Of a DNA stretch of 64,000 nucleotides, positions 23,453-34,545 are shown one piece after another; within the stretch, counting starts at the first letter, position 1, and each line of letters starts with the position of its first letter. The stretch lies in the NCBI GenBank assembly GCA_039583875.1, contig CM077167.1:148383010-148447009 (forward strand), written 5' to 3'. Source of the stretch: Platanthera guangdongensis. Lineage: Eukaryota > Streptophyta > Magnoliopsida > Asparagales > Orchidaceae. The translations under genes were made by a program, and so were the position numbers. The notes below the pieces were generated by a model. That model worked only from the letters and a program-made list of their open reading frames with translations, did no database searches and was not told the origin of the DNA.

Positions 23453-23830
23453 ACTAGTGCATCATTCTAAGATCCGTCATCACAAATTTAAGTTTTGAAT
23501 TCTTTAATCATACTTGTGAAATTCCTTATGACCACTAGATCATCAACATATTGGCTTCCTTACACCTTAAGTAGTGAGAGGGCTCACTTGGTCATAAAGT
23601 GAATCCTTTATCAATATGATAGTTTCAAGCCCGCAGAGCTTGCTTGAGTCTGTATAGTGCTCTGTTCAATTTATAATTTTTCTCTTTCTCTATCCCCTTC
23701 TTTAGGCAGACATATGGTTGTTCTACACATGTTTCTTCTTGAATATCCACATTGAGGAAGACAGAATTTACATCCAAATAATAAACTTGATGGGGCCAAG
23801 TCCCTTTTATAAAACACTCAGGGTGCAATT
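23453..23830 (-). pseudogene. Copia reverse transcriptase fragment
   Basis: The minus strand reads YLDVNSVFLNVDIQEE, then KLNRALYRLKQALRA (23810-23625). Further on, in another frame, it has QYVDDLVVIRNF at about 23560-23524, the catalytic YVDD box. No other part of a copia element is present here. Element B was inserted at its downstream end. It is a dead fragment. Confidence 0.75.
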
Positions 23831-23985
23831 AACCCACTCCCCCATGGTTCAATTATCCAAATGGGGATCATGGAGAAACCGCCGTGCACGCGATCGTCGT
23901 ACGCGATCCTCCCGTGTACCGATCCAACATTGCCAACCTTTCAAGTTACCACCGCCGCCGGCACTAGGCGGCCCGCGCCCGACCT
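23831..23985. other. Unassigned GC-rich spacer between copia fragment and element C
   Basis: This short GC-rich stretch ends with AACCT (23986-23990), the left target duplication of element C. I see no gene, repeat unit or transposon end in it. Confidence 0.4.
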
Positions 23986-23990
23986 AACCT

Positions 23991-26900
23991 TGTAACATCC
24001 CATTTCCAACTAGACCTCTAAGAGTGGTTTTGGCCATGACTAGGTCATGACAAACCCTAGGAAGCCAGAAATGGGCCAAGAGATAGGAGGCCAAGGTGAG
24101 GATCACCATGGTCTGCCTATGGCACAACCACATCACCAAACCTAGGGTTTGACCCTAGGGCTTCACCATGACCCCAAGACCCTACCACAACACCCCCAAA
24201 TATTTTGGGAGACCCATTAGAGCCATAAGGACCCATTGGGGTCAATCAAAGAGACTCAGTTGACCCAAGTCAACCCAAACCCTAAATGGGTCAAACTAGC
24301 CTACTTAGGGTCAATTGACCTACCCCTAGCCAAGTGGACCCCACCTATGCCCTCCTAACCCTAAAGTGAGGTCAATGGGTCACTAAGGACACATTGGGGT
24401 CAGCCCTAGAGGCCAAGTTGACCCAAGTTAACTCAAGCCCCTAATCTGGTCAAAGTGCCCTTACTAAGGGTAGGTGACCTCCAAAGTGTAAGGTAACCCT
24501 ACATAACCCCACATAGGCCTTAGGGGAGGCTAATGGGTTACCAAGGACCCAATGGGGTCAACCCAAATGATCAAATTGACCTAAGTCAACCCTAACTTAA
24601 GCCAAGTCAAACCTAGCCCAAATGGGCTAACCCAAGCTCAAGCCATTTTCCCCTTAGGCTAGCCTCACTTTTCATAATCATTATGAATAAGTGGGCTGCA
24701 CTTAGCCTATGTTGTTGACCAGTCAACATGGGTGACTAGGAGAGAGAAAGGAGCTTCCTTTCATGATAATGGTGGAGAGAGAGTGTTGGGGGAGAGGAAA
24801 GGATGGTGGGAGCCGGCCAAGGAGGTCAACAACCACTCTTTATGGCTGTAATCAACTCCTCTAGGGAAGAGGAGTTGATTCCAGCCATTTCTCGGCCACC
24901 AAGAGGAAGATTCAGCCCCCCCCCAGTCAACCCAAGCCAAGCTTTCAAGGGCATTAATGGCCATTGATGTTTGGCCTCTCCCCTCCCCCAACTGATGATT
25001 TAAACACCATCAATGACATGAGAGGAACCCTTCCCACCATTTACCTGAGGAATTCGAGCAACTTGACTGCACTGTTGCAGAAATCCGGCCGGCGGCACCA
25101 CTACCATGGCAACCCGAAGATCGACTCGCATTCAGGCCGCCAGGAAGGTCCTCCTCCTCTCCTTATCTCATGGGTAGATCGTAGACTTCTTAGGGTTCAA
25201 GGTTCAGGCTCAATTGAGCCCGATACAAACCATGGTTTTCATGGTTTTCGGCAAAACAAATTCCTACTAGAACCGCCGGAAAACACCCCTCCGGCGGCTG
25301 TGCCGCCGCCTGACAACATCCACCACCTCAACGGAGGTGGTGGTGGCGGTGGCCGGCCGGGGAAGGGGCTGGATCGCTGGCGGTAGGGCTTGGAAGTGGC
25401 TCCAGGTGGGTTGAATCCTGGCCGTCGGCTCAAGGAAGAAGACGATAGGATTCCGTCAAATACGCGCCAAGATTCGTGCTTCATTCGATTTTAAACTATA
25501 GGATATATAGTTATAATAATGTGATTTATGTCACAGATTTTGGTATTATTGGTTTTAAATTTTAAAAATACTTAGGCTCACCTGGTGGGAAAACCTTCAA
25601 CAGGACATTTGTAGCCATTTGGGTCTACTTTATTTTAAAATTGGTTTGAACCAATTTGGGTGCATGGTTTGACCAGGGCACCCATTTTGGTGGGACCTAT
25701 ACCTAGGGCTAGGCAGTCATTAAACTGAGTGCCCACACTTCATCCTTGGTCTAAATTACTTGAAATGTTGGCAGGGAGTCTAACCTAGCTATACCTAGGG
25801 CCTGCCCAAAACTCAGAATTTTTAGAGACACGTTGCCTAAAGTGTTTACTTTTATTTAATAATGCTAGGGTATTTTAATTAAGTGGTCTAATGATCTCCA
25901 AACCCTCCCAAATGTTGGTGAGTGGTCCCTAGCATCAATACCTAGCTCTGTACAAAATTTCAACTCATTTGGATAGGTTTTGGTTATGGAATCACCAAAC
26001 CATAGTTTGGCCTTAAGGAGGTGTTTTTGATTAAAAGTGCACTATGGACTTAGGGTGGTCACCTCCCCTCAACAGAGGCAGAGGTGTTGAACACTGACTT
26101 GGTATGGCCAATGACACCCTCTTAAAGAAAATGGGATGATTTAGGCTTGATTTATCCTAGGGTTCAACCTCAAACCCTAAGGAAGGACTTTTGGGGGTTG
26201 TGAAGGACATAGGGGCTAATGCCTTTGTATGCCCTTGGAAACTTAGTAGCATTGAAGGTTGTGTAACCTAAGTTATCTGGAAGAAATCTTAGAGGACTGG
26301 AAGGAAGGTAGGTATCTCAAAACCCTAATCCTAGTTTTAGGGTAGAAGCACAAATTTGTAAATTCAGTCACTAAACCTTAACCAAAAGTTATGGAACTTG
26401 GATAGAGTAGGTTTTAGACCATTTAGAACCCCCGGTAATTTTACTAGAATTTTATGGATTATATTTCTGGTACTTCATTTGTTAAATACCAAAAGGCCCA
26501 AAATGATGTTTAAATTACTTATGGTTATTCTGTTCATTTGAATCTGATGAAACTTGGTCAAAAGATAATCGAGGACTAAGTGAATATCCCTGAATTTTAT
26601 TATAATTTTTACTTGATTATATTTAGTACTTCCTTCACAAGTTTTGGAAAGGGGCTTTGGTAGAATAAAATTAATTATTGATGGTATATCTGTTGAAAAA
26701 TCATGAGACTTAGGTTTTGATTATTTCAGGCCAAAATATACTTGTAGAAATTTATTCATAATTTTTAGAGGGTATTTACAGTACTTCCTTTACAAGTCCA
26801 TAATTTTGAGACCTTGATATTTAATTAATTAAAAAAATTATGAAACTTTATCTAGATGTTTTATGTATCCTTATAATCATCCTGGAATTTTCTCTGAATT

Positions 26901-29101
26901 TTTGGAAGTATTATTGTTGTACATCCCCTTTAAATGATTTATTATGGAATAGATTTGAAATAAAATTTAAGGGCTTAAACCTTGCTGAAAAATTGGGAGA
27001 TTCTGGATTTTTAGATGATTATTCATTTTGCATTTAACATAAATTTAGTGGAATTTTATCTTGTCTAAAACTTGTACTTCATGTTCAAACTTGGAACTTT
27101 TGGTTACTAGAATAAATAAATAAATTATCAGATAAATTATGAAAATTAGGAAATTATGGATTTAGGCTACAAATGCCAGTATAGCCCTCCCATAATTATT
27201 ATCTGAGTGCTGGATGATCATTTTGTATACTTCCTATTTTACGGGTCATATAGCTTAAGTGGTCTGCATTTAGTAAAACTGCAGGTAATAAGATGGAATA
27301 TGAATTAGAGCACATGAGTTGGGTTTTGTTAGTTTGCTGGAAGGGATAAATAGAATTAGGAGCATCATTGGAAGATAAAATGAGTAGGGTGTTGTTTTGG
27401 CTAGGGTTTAGAGGCGCTCGGGTTCGACGAAAGATCGTTCTCCCCGAGGTGAGGTAGAGTCAAATCACCCTAGGATTAGCCTATTGTAACATGAGAAAGT
27501 AATGGGTAAGGGAATCAACCAATAATAATAATAAGTATCTTGCGAAAGGGAACGCTGGGCGTAATCCCAACATAGCTCCTAGTGCCCCTTGAGAGCCCTT
27601 CACAGGGAATACCAGGGGCAGTCCCGGGTTAACGTAAACTGTATTAACAAGCTGAAAAGAGTAACTTAGCAATTAGGGTTGCACATTTCACGAACACTGA
27701 TAGCACTGGAAGATAGTTGGAAGCTTCGGCTTGGATGGTTAAGAGACAGACGTTTGGGTCCGGGGAGCTTCGGCTCGATTGTTTGAGAAGGATGTTTTGG
27801 TCCGGGGAGCTTCGGCTCGATTTTTGATTACGCTAAATTTGCATGTGCATAAAAGGAAAGGAAATTAAGGTGGTGGGTCTTCGGTATTGGAGGGTCGATG
27901 CACCGATGCCAATACGCTGACTCGGCAAGTGTGGTTAGCATTTCACCAACAGAAGTCCGGTGCGCCAGCCGGCAAGAGTACGCAGGAGTCCGCTTCGTGC
28001 ACCAAGCGTTGATGCGTACGATAGGTCTGACCGGTAGTGCTTTACTGGTTTAGATGTGGGCGAGGCCCAACCCACCGCTTCCGTCTGCCACTACGGAGGT
28101 ATCCTGGGAGGTTACGGCTCCAGAAAGGGGGAACTAAAGGTCTGTGTCCACAGAGTCGGGTGTGTGTGTTGCACTTGCATGATCCAACATACCCACTTGC
28201 ATGTCATAGCATAATCGATTCATTTAACCCCGACACCTAAAGTACAAGTTGAATGGGACGCTTATACTTTAGGCCCTGCAAAATGACCCCTTGGTCTATA
28301 AGCTCGTGTGGGCAAGTTTATAAATTAAGGTCAATTTTGATATATATATATATATATATATATAGTTGTTTGATAACCGATACCCCCAACGTATAAATTG
28401 GAATGAGACTTTTTATACGATGGGAGCCTTGCAGAAGACCCCTTGGCTTATGTGTTCTCACATAAGTGAAGGTTACTTTTCATGTTTCAGCTTATTGTCC
28501 ATACCTATTATAGAATTGCTAGTATAGGTCCGCTGCTATCTGTTTTTGATTATTCTCCACCTTCAAGTCGTCCCCTTTCTTCCTCTCCGCTCGGTGCCTA
28601 GGAGCAATGGGGGAAGTGGTGGGGGATGATAGAGCTTAGTCTTTTAGACTAACGGTTTTCGAACCGCATCATTTAGGGGATCGTGGAGCCCAGCATGGAG
28701 GAGAAGCCCCAGAGACCGGTGCGCTTGGAGATGCGGCAGTCTAGCTCCGGAGTTCATACAGCCGCAACCGTGAGTCTCGACCTTGAGTATATTTTCTGAT
28801 TTTGCTTTCGCATGAGTGAGTTGTAGTGAGGACATGATGTACCAGGCATAAGCTCGTATTTTAGTACGCTAATATATTATTCTGTGGACACTCCCTTCGT
28901 GGATGTTTATCTTTATGATATGTGATTATCTGTGTACTGCTAGTTTGCATTTACTTTATTATGCTACTTTTCTGTGATCGAATTGGCCGGCAGAATCGGC
29001 GCTTTGTGGTGATGACCCTTCAAGGCGTGAAGGAGTCACCCCAAAATGGCGGCTCTGGGCCTAAGATCCCGGTGTTTTAAAATAAAAAAGGGGGTCTTAC
29101 A
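23991..29101 (+). repeat. Element C LTR1 (5.1 kb)
   Basis: This is very long for a chromovirus LTR. The first 0.85 kb is rich in TTGACC and GGTCAA in both orientations, including the perfect palindrome GGTCAATTGACC near 24310. An ORF of 140 codons at 24964-25386 is extended to 176 codons in LTR2 by loss of a stop. It ends in Gly-rich and basic sequence without a known domain, so I do not call it a gene. Between 26450 and 27080 a loose unit with AATTTT and GTACTTC cores recurs about five times. GTCCGGGGAGCTTCGGCTCG recurs at 27757 and 27800. A TA microsatellite is at 28339-28364. Confidence 0.9.
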
Positions 29102-29290
29102 AGTGGTATCAAAGCAGACCTCGATCGAAAAGTAGCAGTCCACAACCCTGGGTCACCCCCGCGCGAGTTTAGTTTGGGGACAAACTAAGCAGCGGAAGCA
29201 GTGGTGTGCCCATATGAGGGATCACATGTAAATTGTACACTTCTTATTAGGTATTGAGTCGATTACCTACTAATATAGTTCGTTTTGTAG
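29102..29290 (+). other. Element C primer-binding site and leader with putative intron
   Basis: TGGTATCAAAGCAGACC at 29104 is the initiator Met tRNA primer site. A short ATG frame (29214-29227) meets a GTAAAT donor at 29228, and a TTCGTTTTGTAG acceptor ends at 29290. The 63-bp gap would place this ATG in frame with the open gag frame that follows, which has no ATG of its own nearby. Confidence 0.6.
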
Positions 29291-30414
29291 CCCCCAGCTC
29301 AGCCCACCCCTCAAGGCGGAGCTCAGTAGACTCCAGACATTGCACCACCTCCCCTGGTCCCCACTCCTTTCCTTTAGTCAGACAAGGGGTAAACTCTTAC
29401 AGCTATCCTTGAGGACTTCCGGGCTCAACAGGCTCCGGCCCCGCAGCCAAACCCGAGGGCCAACTGGATGAGCACCTTCCGAGGACTCTCTCCCCCATCC
29501 TACTTGGGGACAGAGTCGGCAGTGCGGACAGAGGAGTGGCTGGATATTATATATGAGATGTTGACCGGGATACGGTGCCCCTGGGAGGAGAGGGTGGCTT
29601 TGGTGGTATCTTGCTTGGAGTCCCATGCCAAGAGGTGGTGGAAGACACTGTTGGACACGACGTTTGCCGATAGGGAGGTTGCGGAGATTACCTGGGAGGA
29701 ATTCAGGGCCACGCTGTTGGAGCATTTTGTTCCGTAGTCGGCCAGGGATGAGTTGGAGGAGCGGTTCTTACAGTTGAAGCGGGGCACCAGGACAGTGGTG
29801 GAGTACCATCGAGAGTTCGACCATTTGGCTCGATATGCAGGTTCTTACCACCTGGACGAAGCAGGATACATCTAGAGGTTCTATAAGGGTCTGAAAGAGG
29901 AGTTGAGGGAGGCCTTGTTGTTTGTATCCGACGGGCCTATCTCCCAGATTTTGGAGATGGCAAAGAGGATTAAGGCTGATTGGCACAGCACTCGGGGTCG
30001 GAAGCGACAAGCAGAGGATCAGGGCCGAAGAGCCAGAAATGATCAGCGGCTAGGTACTATACCAGATGGGAGAAGGACAGAGGACCAACCTCGTCAGGAG
30101 GTGAGGCAGAAGCCGAGGGAGCAGGTGATATTGGCCCCTCGACCTCTTCAGATTCAGGAGATGCCGAGACCCGGGGGTATGGCGTATCCCCCACCAGAGT
30201 GCTTCCATTGTCATCAAGTTGGACACCTCCGAAGAAACTGGCCCATGAGGGGGGCACCACCTCCAGCACCACAGGGTGGCCGACCTGCTCAGCATTTCGG
30301 AGGCCGAGGACGCGGCCGAGGACGTGGTTACCAGGGGGGATCGAAGACAAGAAAGGGAGCAGGTGTATGCCTTGGACCTGGCACAGCCTCGGAACCCAGA
30401 GCAGGTCATAGCAG
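29291..30414 (+). pseudogene. Element C gag remnant
   Basis: The open frame changes near 29395. The core at 29468-29737 has TEEWLDIIYEMLTGIRCPWE and ESHAKRWWK, the retrotransposon gag fold, and stops at 29735-29737. It resumes past another stop (29872-29874) and reads through to a zinc knuckle at about 30200-30245 (CFHCHQVGHLRRNW), whose last cysteine is replaced by Trp. A run of six G near 30333 shifts the frame before the tail, which in the shifted frame reads REQVYALDLAQPRNPEQVIAG. Confidence 0.8.
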
Positions 30415-30544
30415 GTACGCCAAGATATTTAAATTGTTTAAATTAAATTCCCTTTCTCAATTGCCCAACAAGTAGAACTGCCCTAAGTAGAATAAATAGG
30501 AAAGAAAACTCGTTATAAAATACTAAGACATTTAACCGTCCCAG
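30415..30544 (+). other. Putative 130-bp intron between gag and protease of element C
   Basis: A GTACGC donor at 30415 and an ACCGTCCCAG acceptor ending at 30544 bound an AT-rich, stop-containing stretch. Excision joins gag and protease in phase 1, at the same codon position as in B and D. Confidence 0.6.
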
Positions 30545-31427
30545 GTATAGTCTTCATCAGTGGCAAGCCCGCTTATACTCTGTTCGACACGGGTGCCTCA
30601 CACTCGTTTGTGTCGGAGGCCTTTCTGGAAGGGCTGGAAGGAGTGGAGCGATTCACTGGCCAGATGAGGAGGGTGCGTCTACCCGACGGATTAGAGATAC
30701 TCACCTCCGCCCACTACAACATGGAGGCGAAGATTGGAGGGAAGTCATTCGAAGTACCGGCAACGATCCTAAGGATGCCAGTCTTCGAGCTGATCTTGGG
30801 CATGACTTGGTTATACTGGAACCATGCCCAGATTGATTGTCAAGCAAAGAGGATCACCGTGAGACACGGGGACTCTGTCATCATCATCGTAGGTATAAGA
30901 CCTGCTTCCTGTATACCCTTATCTTCAGTACAGGCCGTTAAGGCCTATTTACAGGGGGAGGAGGTCTACGAGGTGCTGTTTGAGATGGCGGAGGCCACAG
31001 ATTCTTTATCGAATATCCCGGTGGTGCGGGATTTTGCGGACGTTTTTCCAGAAAAATTACCCGAATTACCCGCGCACAGGGAGCAGGACTTTCAGATATA
31101 GCTTGTGCCGGGGGCAAAGCCGGCATCCAAGGCCCCTTACCGGATGGCCCCAAGGGAGTTGACAGACTTTCGGAGCCAGCTTCAGGAGCTAGTGGAAGCC
31201 GGAATTGTCCGGCCAAGCTCTTCACCATGGGGAGCTCTGGTATTGTTCGTCAAAAAGAAAGACGGGACACTCAGATTGTGCATCGACTACCGAGCACTAA
31301 ATCGGCTGACGGTCCGGAACACCTATCCACTACCAAGGATAGACGAGCTGTTCGACCAGCTGCAGGGAGCGCAGTTCTTTTCGAAATTAGATTTGAGGTC
31401 GGGCTACTACCAGTTTCGGATCCGAAG
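30545..31427 (+). pseudogene. Element C protease and N-terminal half of reverse transcriptase
   Basis: The protease has an intact LFDTGASHSF (about 30579-30608) and ILGMTWL further on. A TAG stop at 31099-31101 separates it from RT, which reads [31 protein letters not shown] and [14 protein letters not shown] up to 31425. There the homology breaks: the YxDD box and everything downstream to the integrase C-terminus are missing. Confidence 0.88.
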
Positions 31428-31965
31428 GTGTTGGGATCAGACATTGTTGAAGACACCGAGGCTCAGGTGAGGCTGATCAGAGACAGGATGTTAGAGGCGC
31501 AGAGCAGACAAGCTAAGTACTATGACGCCCGGCACCATCAGGTGGAGTTTCAGGTGGGGGACCGAGTGTTTTTGAAGATTCGGCCCATGCATGGAGTTTC
31601 ACGGGTGCGTGGTCGGAGGAAGAAGCTCAGCCCGAGGTATATGGGCCCTTACAGGATCCTGGAGCAGATCGGGCCCCTAGCCTACAGGCTGGAGTTGCCA
31701 CCAGAGCTGGCAGCTCTGCACGATGTCTTCCACATTTCTTCGCTGAGGAGGGCTCTGCTACACCCGGAGCAGCAGATTTTGACAACCGAATGGCCAGTAG
31801 CTTCAGACCGGTCAGTTCTCTTGGAGCCGGTTCGGATCGATGACCGAGGAGTACAGATCTTGTGTCGCAAGAAGGTTTCGTTGGTCAAAGTCCTGTGGAG
31901 GAACCACGGCCAGGAGGAGCATACCTAGGAACCGCAGGACCTGATATGACAAAGATACCGAGAGC
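31428..31965 (+). pseudogene. Element C integrase C-terminal remnant
   Basis: Directly after the RT break, in another frame, the DNA reads RLIRDRMLEAQSRQAKYYDA, VEFQVGDRVFLKIRPMHGVS and LHDVFHISSLRRAL, then VKVLWRNHGQEE, and ends with a TAG in place of the conserved Trp codon (about 31926). This is the C-terminal DNA-binding and tail part of chromovirus integrase. The catalytic core is deleted. Confidence 0.88.
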
Positions 31966-32268
31966 TGTTCAGTCAGGTATACCTCATAACCCCTCAAGAT
32001 GTTTAATTTGTTTTCCTGTTTTAAACTAATAGGGCTGCACTAGGCAGGTAGAGGCTTATCTTTTTTTTATTGGGGGCTTATCTTTTGTTTATTGGGATCT
32101 TGGCTTACCAATTAGGCGAATTGGGTATAGACTTAGGTTTCCCTCAAAACCTAATTTAGCAAACATGGCGTCGCGATGGGATGTTACAAGTTTCTTTTCT
32201 TCGATAGAAATTCCCGTAGGCTTAACCTTGATTTCGGGGACAAAATCTTTGTTTTGTTTATTGGGATT
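31966..32268 (+). other. Element C 3' untranslated region and degenerate polypurine tract
   Basis: This T-rich stretch has a TTTATTGGG motif repeated near 32068, 32085 and 32256. It includes TTTCGGGGACAAAATC (32232-32247), the block usually found before the LTR in this lineage. The purine tract itself is degraded to TTGGGATT. Confidence 0.6.
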
Positions 32269-32406
32269 TGTAACATCCCATTTCCAACTAGACCCCTAAG
32301 AGTGGTTTTGGCCAAGACTAGGTCATGATAAACCCTAGGAAGCCAGAAATGGGCCAAGAGATAGGAGGCCAAGGTGAGGATCACCATGGTCTGCCTATGG
32401 CACAAC
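32269..32406 (+). repeat. Element C LTR2, first 138 bp before element E
   Basis: The sequence matches 23991-24128 with few differences. It stops at the ACAAC duplication (32402-32406) where element E is inserted and resumes at 45642. Confidence 0.9.
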
Positions 32407-33311
32407 TGTAAGATATGGTACCTAAACACCTAGAGGGGGGGTGAATAGGTGACCTAATCCTTTTTCTAACTTTATTGGCAGTCAAACAGTTATATCACAG
32501 ATTTCTAACAAGTCAATTTCAGCAATCAACAATAATCAAACAAACACAGATCATCCACAGCACAAACACAGCACAACACACAGTGATTTATAGTGGTTCC
32601 CCAAGATCTGGGTACATCCACTTTCCCCCTTCGCCTATCTAGCAGTGTACTAGATTCAGCCTAACTTCTCCACTGTCTCAGAACCCAAATTGGTTCCTAC
32701 CTCAGGCCCAAAGCCTTACACTCAGCTTTATCCCAAAGCCTACACTCAGCCAATCAAGGCCTACACTCAGCCAACCAAGGCCTACACTCAGCCAACCAAG
32801 GCCTACACTCAGAGATCTATATCTCCTACACTCAGGCTAACAAGCCCTACCCTCAGCCTTTATAAATATAGGCTTACAATCACTCAGATCCAATGGATCC
32901 TACAAGTTACAAATGTAATACAGATAATGACTCTACAACTTAGAATTACAGGAGGGGAGTTGAGAGATTCTTGATGAGTTCTTGGAAGAACTCAGCTGGA
33001 TTCACCCTGACTTAGCTTTCTTCAAAGCTTCTTGAGTAGAACTGAATAAGGCTGAATCCTCTGCAGTTGTTCCTTGACCTCTGCCACTTAAGATCCAGAA
33101 TTGATTCTGAATCCTTCTTCTCAGCCTAGTTCCTGAGGCTGATTTCTTGGAAGGAGCCCTCTCTCTCCAACTTCTTAGATCTGCAGATGGAATGCAAGAT
33201 CTTCTTGTGTTGATACTTTGTGTACCACTTTTCTGATTACTTGAATAATCTGTACCACTTGTTAATCACTTGATCAATTCTTTCAACAACAGTTTCTGTA
33301 AACTGTGGGTG

Positions 33312-33321
33312 CCTATTTATA
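33312..33321 (-). promoter_or_regulatory. TATA box of element E LTR
   Basis: TATAAATAGG on the minus strand lies about 135 bp downstream of the palindrome array. The matching site in the 5' LTR is 44428-44419. A T/G difference just upstream leaves the box intact in both. Confidence 0.75.
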
Positions 33322-33455
33322 TCCCTTCTTCATGGTAACCGGCTGGTCCGGTTCATAACTGACTTCTGACATCTCTGACAGTTGCTGTAGACCGACTGGA
33401 TCGGCAGCTGTCATGTCAACCAGTCACTTCTTGAAAATCTCTAACTGTTTATAAG

Positions 33456-34384
33456 TGTCGAGACTTTCTGTCTTTAAGTGTCGACACTTATAGTCCAAGT
33501 GTCGACACATGTTGTATAAGTGTCGACATAAGTCTACAAGGTGTCGACACAATTCCTTGTATGTCTCGACACAGATTCTTCTGCATGTGTCGACACTGAA
33601 ATTGAGTGTCGACACAAGTACTTGATCTTCTATCTTCAACTGTATTCTTCTAAGTGTCGACACATCTCCTTTGTGTCGACACAACTTCTTGTGTTGAATC
33701 TGTCAAGTGTCGACACTGCTTCTTGGTGTCGACACATAGTCTTCTATGTTGAATCTTGCTGAGTGTCGACACAGCTCCTTGTGTCGACACACAGTCTTGT
33801 CGTTGAGACTTCAGCTGAGTGTCGACACATTCCTTTAGTGTCGACACTTGTACTTAGAATAATTTGCTGCTCTTTCTGTTCTTTGCTAAGTGTCGACACA
33901 GCTCCTTGTGTCGACACTTTCTTCCAGTGTTGAGTCTTCAGCTGTGTGTCGACACATTGTTCTGGGTGTCGACACATACTTCAAATGTTGACTCTTCTAC
34001 ATAGTGTCGACACATTGTGTTGAGTGTCGACACTTACTTCAGGTGCTGACTCTTCTGCATAGTGTCGACACATTGTGTTGAGTGTCGACACTTGTACTTA
34101 GACTCTGCAGACTTTTGCTGAGTGTCGACACAGCTCCAAGTGTCGACACTTTCTGGTGTAGACACAGCCTTGCTGGGTGTCGACACAGCTCCTTGTGTCG
34201 ACACTTTTTGTCTGCACTTTCCTTCACTGAGTGTCGACACAGCTCCAAGTGTCGACTCTTTCTGTCTGGTGTCGACTCTGCATCCCAGGTGTCGACACAA
34301 TGACTCCAAGTGTCGACACTACTTGTCTGGGTGTCGACACAGGTTTTCTTAAGTGTCGACACTTTCCCTCTGGGTGTCGACACA
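33456..34384. repeat. Array of about 31 GTGTCGACAC palindromes in element E 3' LTR
   Basis: The 10-bp perfect palindrome GTGTCGACAC occurs about 31 times exactly, with about six one-step variants such as TGTCGAGAC or TGTCGACTC, at spacings of roughly 10 to 60 bp. The spacers differ in sequence, so this is not a simple tandem repeat. The array occupies U3 upstream of the TATA box. Reading frames crossing it give VDT/CRH-rich peptides only because of the motif. The 5' LTR copy is at 44563-45491. Confidence 0.95.
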
Positions 34385-34528
34385 TGGACTTAGAAACTTT
34401 TTGCTTCAGTTCAGTACTTTCTTAACCTGCACAAGTAACTCAAACATACATCAAATACATTATGATGTATATCATTGAGATGGGTGAGGCTTCTTCAAAT
34501 CAGGTACATTTGACCAATGTACCCAACA

Positions 34529-34545
34529 ATCTCCCCCTATTTGGA
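34529..34545 (-). other. Element E polypurine tract
   Basis: AATAGGGGGAGAT (minus strand) directly precedes the 3' LTR. The core AGGGGGAG also occurs on the minus strand at 35549-35556, 36365-36372, 36716-36723 and 39913-39920, which recalls the multiplied PPT reported for Sireviruses. Confidence 0.85.

Larger units (their letters stand above)
32407..34528 (-). repeat. Element E 3' LTR (left copy)
   Basis: Ends are TG...CA, starting TGTAAGATATGG on the + strand and ending GTACCCAACA. In reading direction U3 starts at 34528, holds the palindrome array (34384-33456), then a TATA box at 33321-33312. A short unit with CCTACACTCAGCCAA is repeated in tandem at about 32737-32812 near the LTR 3' side. 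Confidence 0.95.

Noticed and set aside
24275..24290. Telomere-like AACCCTAAA
   Set aside because: Single copy inside LTR1 of element C, not a tandem telomeric repeat. The same occurs in LTR2.
26840..27037. Small membrane protein gene (65 codons, also 48368-48574)
   Set aside because: The hydrophobic sequence comes from AT-rich LTR repeats, and the copies diverge in their C-terminal ends through the LTR2 duplication junction.
33456..34384. CRISPR-like array (short repeats with unique spacers)
   Set aside because: The repeat is a 10-bp palindrome with irregular 10-60 bp spacing inside a plant LTR, there are no cas genes, and the same array is in both LTRs.
33541..34425. ORFs of 60-115 codons rich in VDT, CRH and MST in both strands of the E LTRs
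   Set aside because: They come from translating the GTGTCGACAC motif in different frames. They have no domain and the frames overlap each other.
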